A DNA stretch of 64,000 bases from Elusimicrobiota bacterium. GTDB taxonomy: Bacteria > Elusimicrobiota > Elusimicrobia > UBA1565 > UBA9628. Position 1 is the stretch's first letter. The stretch itself is not shown here. The DNA is taken from the NCBI GenBank assembly GCA_016218545.1, contig JACRDQ010000036.1, forward strand, positions 310,001 through 374,000. The letters run 5' to 3'. Below are more model-generated notes on this DNA. The model ran no database searches. It had not been told where the DNA came from and saw only the letters and a list, made by a program, of their open reading frames with translations.

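Overview
The window is 64 kb of very GC-rich, densely coding bacterial DNA. Gaps are short, many genes share ATGA or GTGA start/stop overlaps, and no gap reaches 300 bases. I see no rRNA, tRNA, CRISPR array or transposase gene. Signal peptides, a periplasmic-type c cytochrome, a CHASE2 cyclase and a giant surface protein ending in a FlgD/T9SS-like domain suggest a diderm, environmental bacterium. Elusimicrobiota or Omnitrophota-like lineages fit best, but I cannot prove the phylum from this window.

Layout. (1) 1-7.7 kb: the end of an unknown gene, a GH13 glucosidase, an exported metallopeptidase with two complete catalytic halves, an HTH regulator and an ACT-like protein. (2) 7.7-15.3 kb, minus strand: a probable operon of a FabG-like reductase, an adenylation-carrier protein, an acyl-CoA-dehydrogenase-like enzyme, adenine deaminase, cytochrome c, a UbiA prenyltransferase and a DUF3108-like protein. 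The adenylation pocket reads as the proline code of pyrrole/anatoxin-type pathways, so the core trio probably makes an oxidised prolyl (pyrroline or pyrrole) thioester. A 160-bp element with 37-bp perfect inverted ends sits inside it. (3) 15.6-22.6 kb, plus strand: a cDPG-synthetase-like GTPase, ornithine aminotransferase, carbamate kinase, ornithine carbamoyltransferase, an unusual histidine-ammonia-lyase paralogue with Cys in the MIO triad, and a secreted unknown. Together they handle ornithine, carbamoyl phosphate and amino-acid nitrogen with ATP recovery. (4) 22.6-29.9 kb, minus strand: HEAT-repeat protein, CHASE2 adenylate/guanylate cyclase, DUF3307 membrane protein, canonical HutH and HutU. 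(5) 30-64 kb, minus strand: one uninterrupted gene of at least 11,345 codons that runs off the right edge.

The giant protein is modular. In reading order it has at least 38 Trp-rich Ig-like repeats, about 17 filamin/invasin-like modules, about nine modules with EF-hand-like DxNGDGxF loops, a six-bladed NHL propeller inserted in one copy of a duplicated block, a Cys-rich insertion in another copy, a Ser/Gly/Thr-rich beta region, an Fn3 domain and a FlgD-like C-terminus. It is most plausibly a surface filament or adhesin.

Two architectural oddities stand out. All three convergent gene pairs share a single CTAG as both stop codons, leaving no room for intrinsic terminators. Several short structured elements (inverted-repeat element, nested palindromes, an 18-codon leader ORF, a hairpin against a start codon, a leaderless GTG start) sit exactly at gene junctions.
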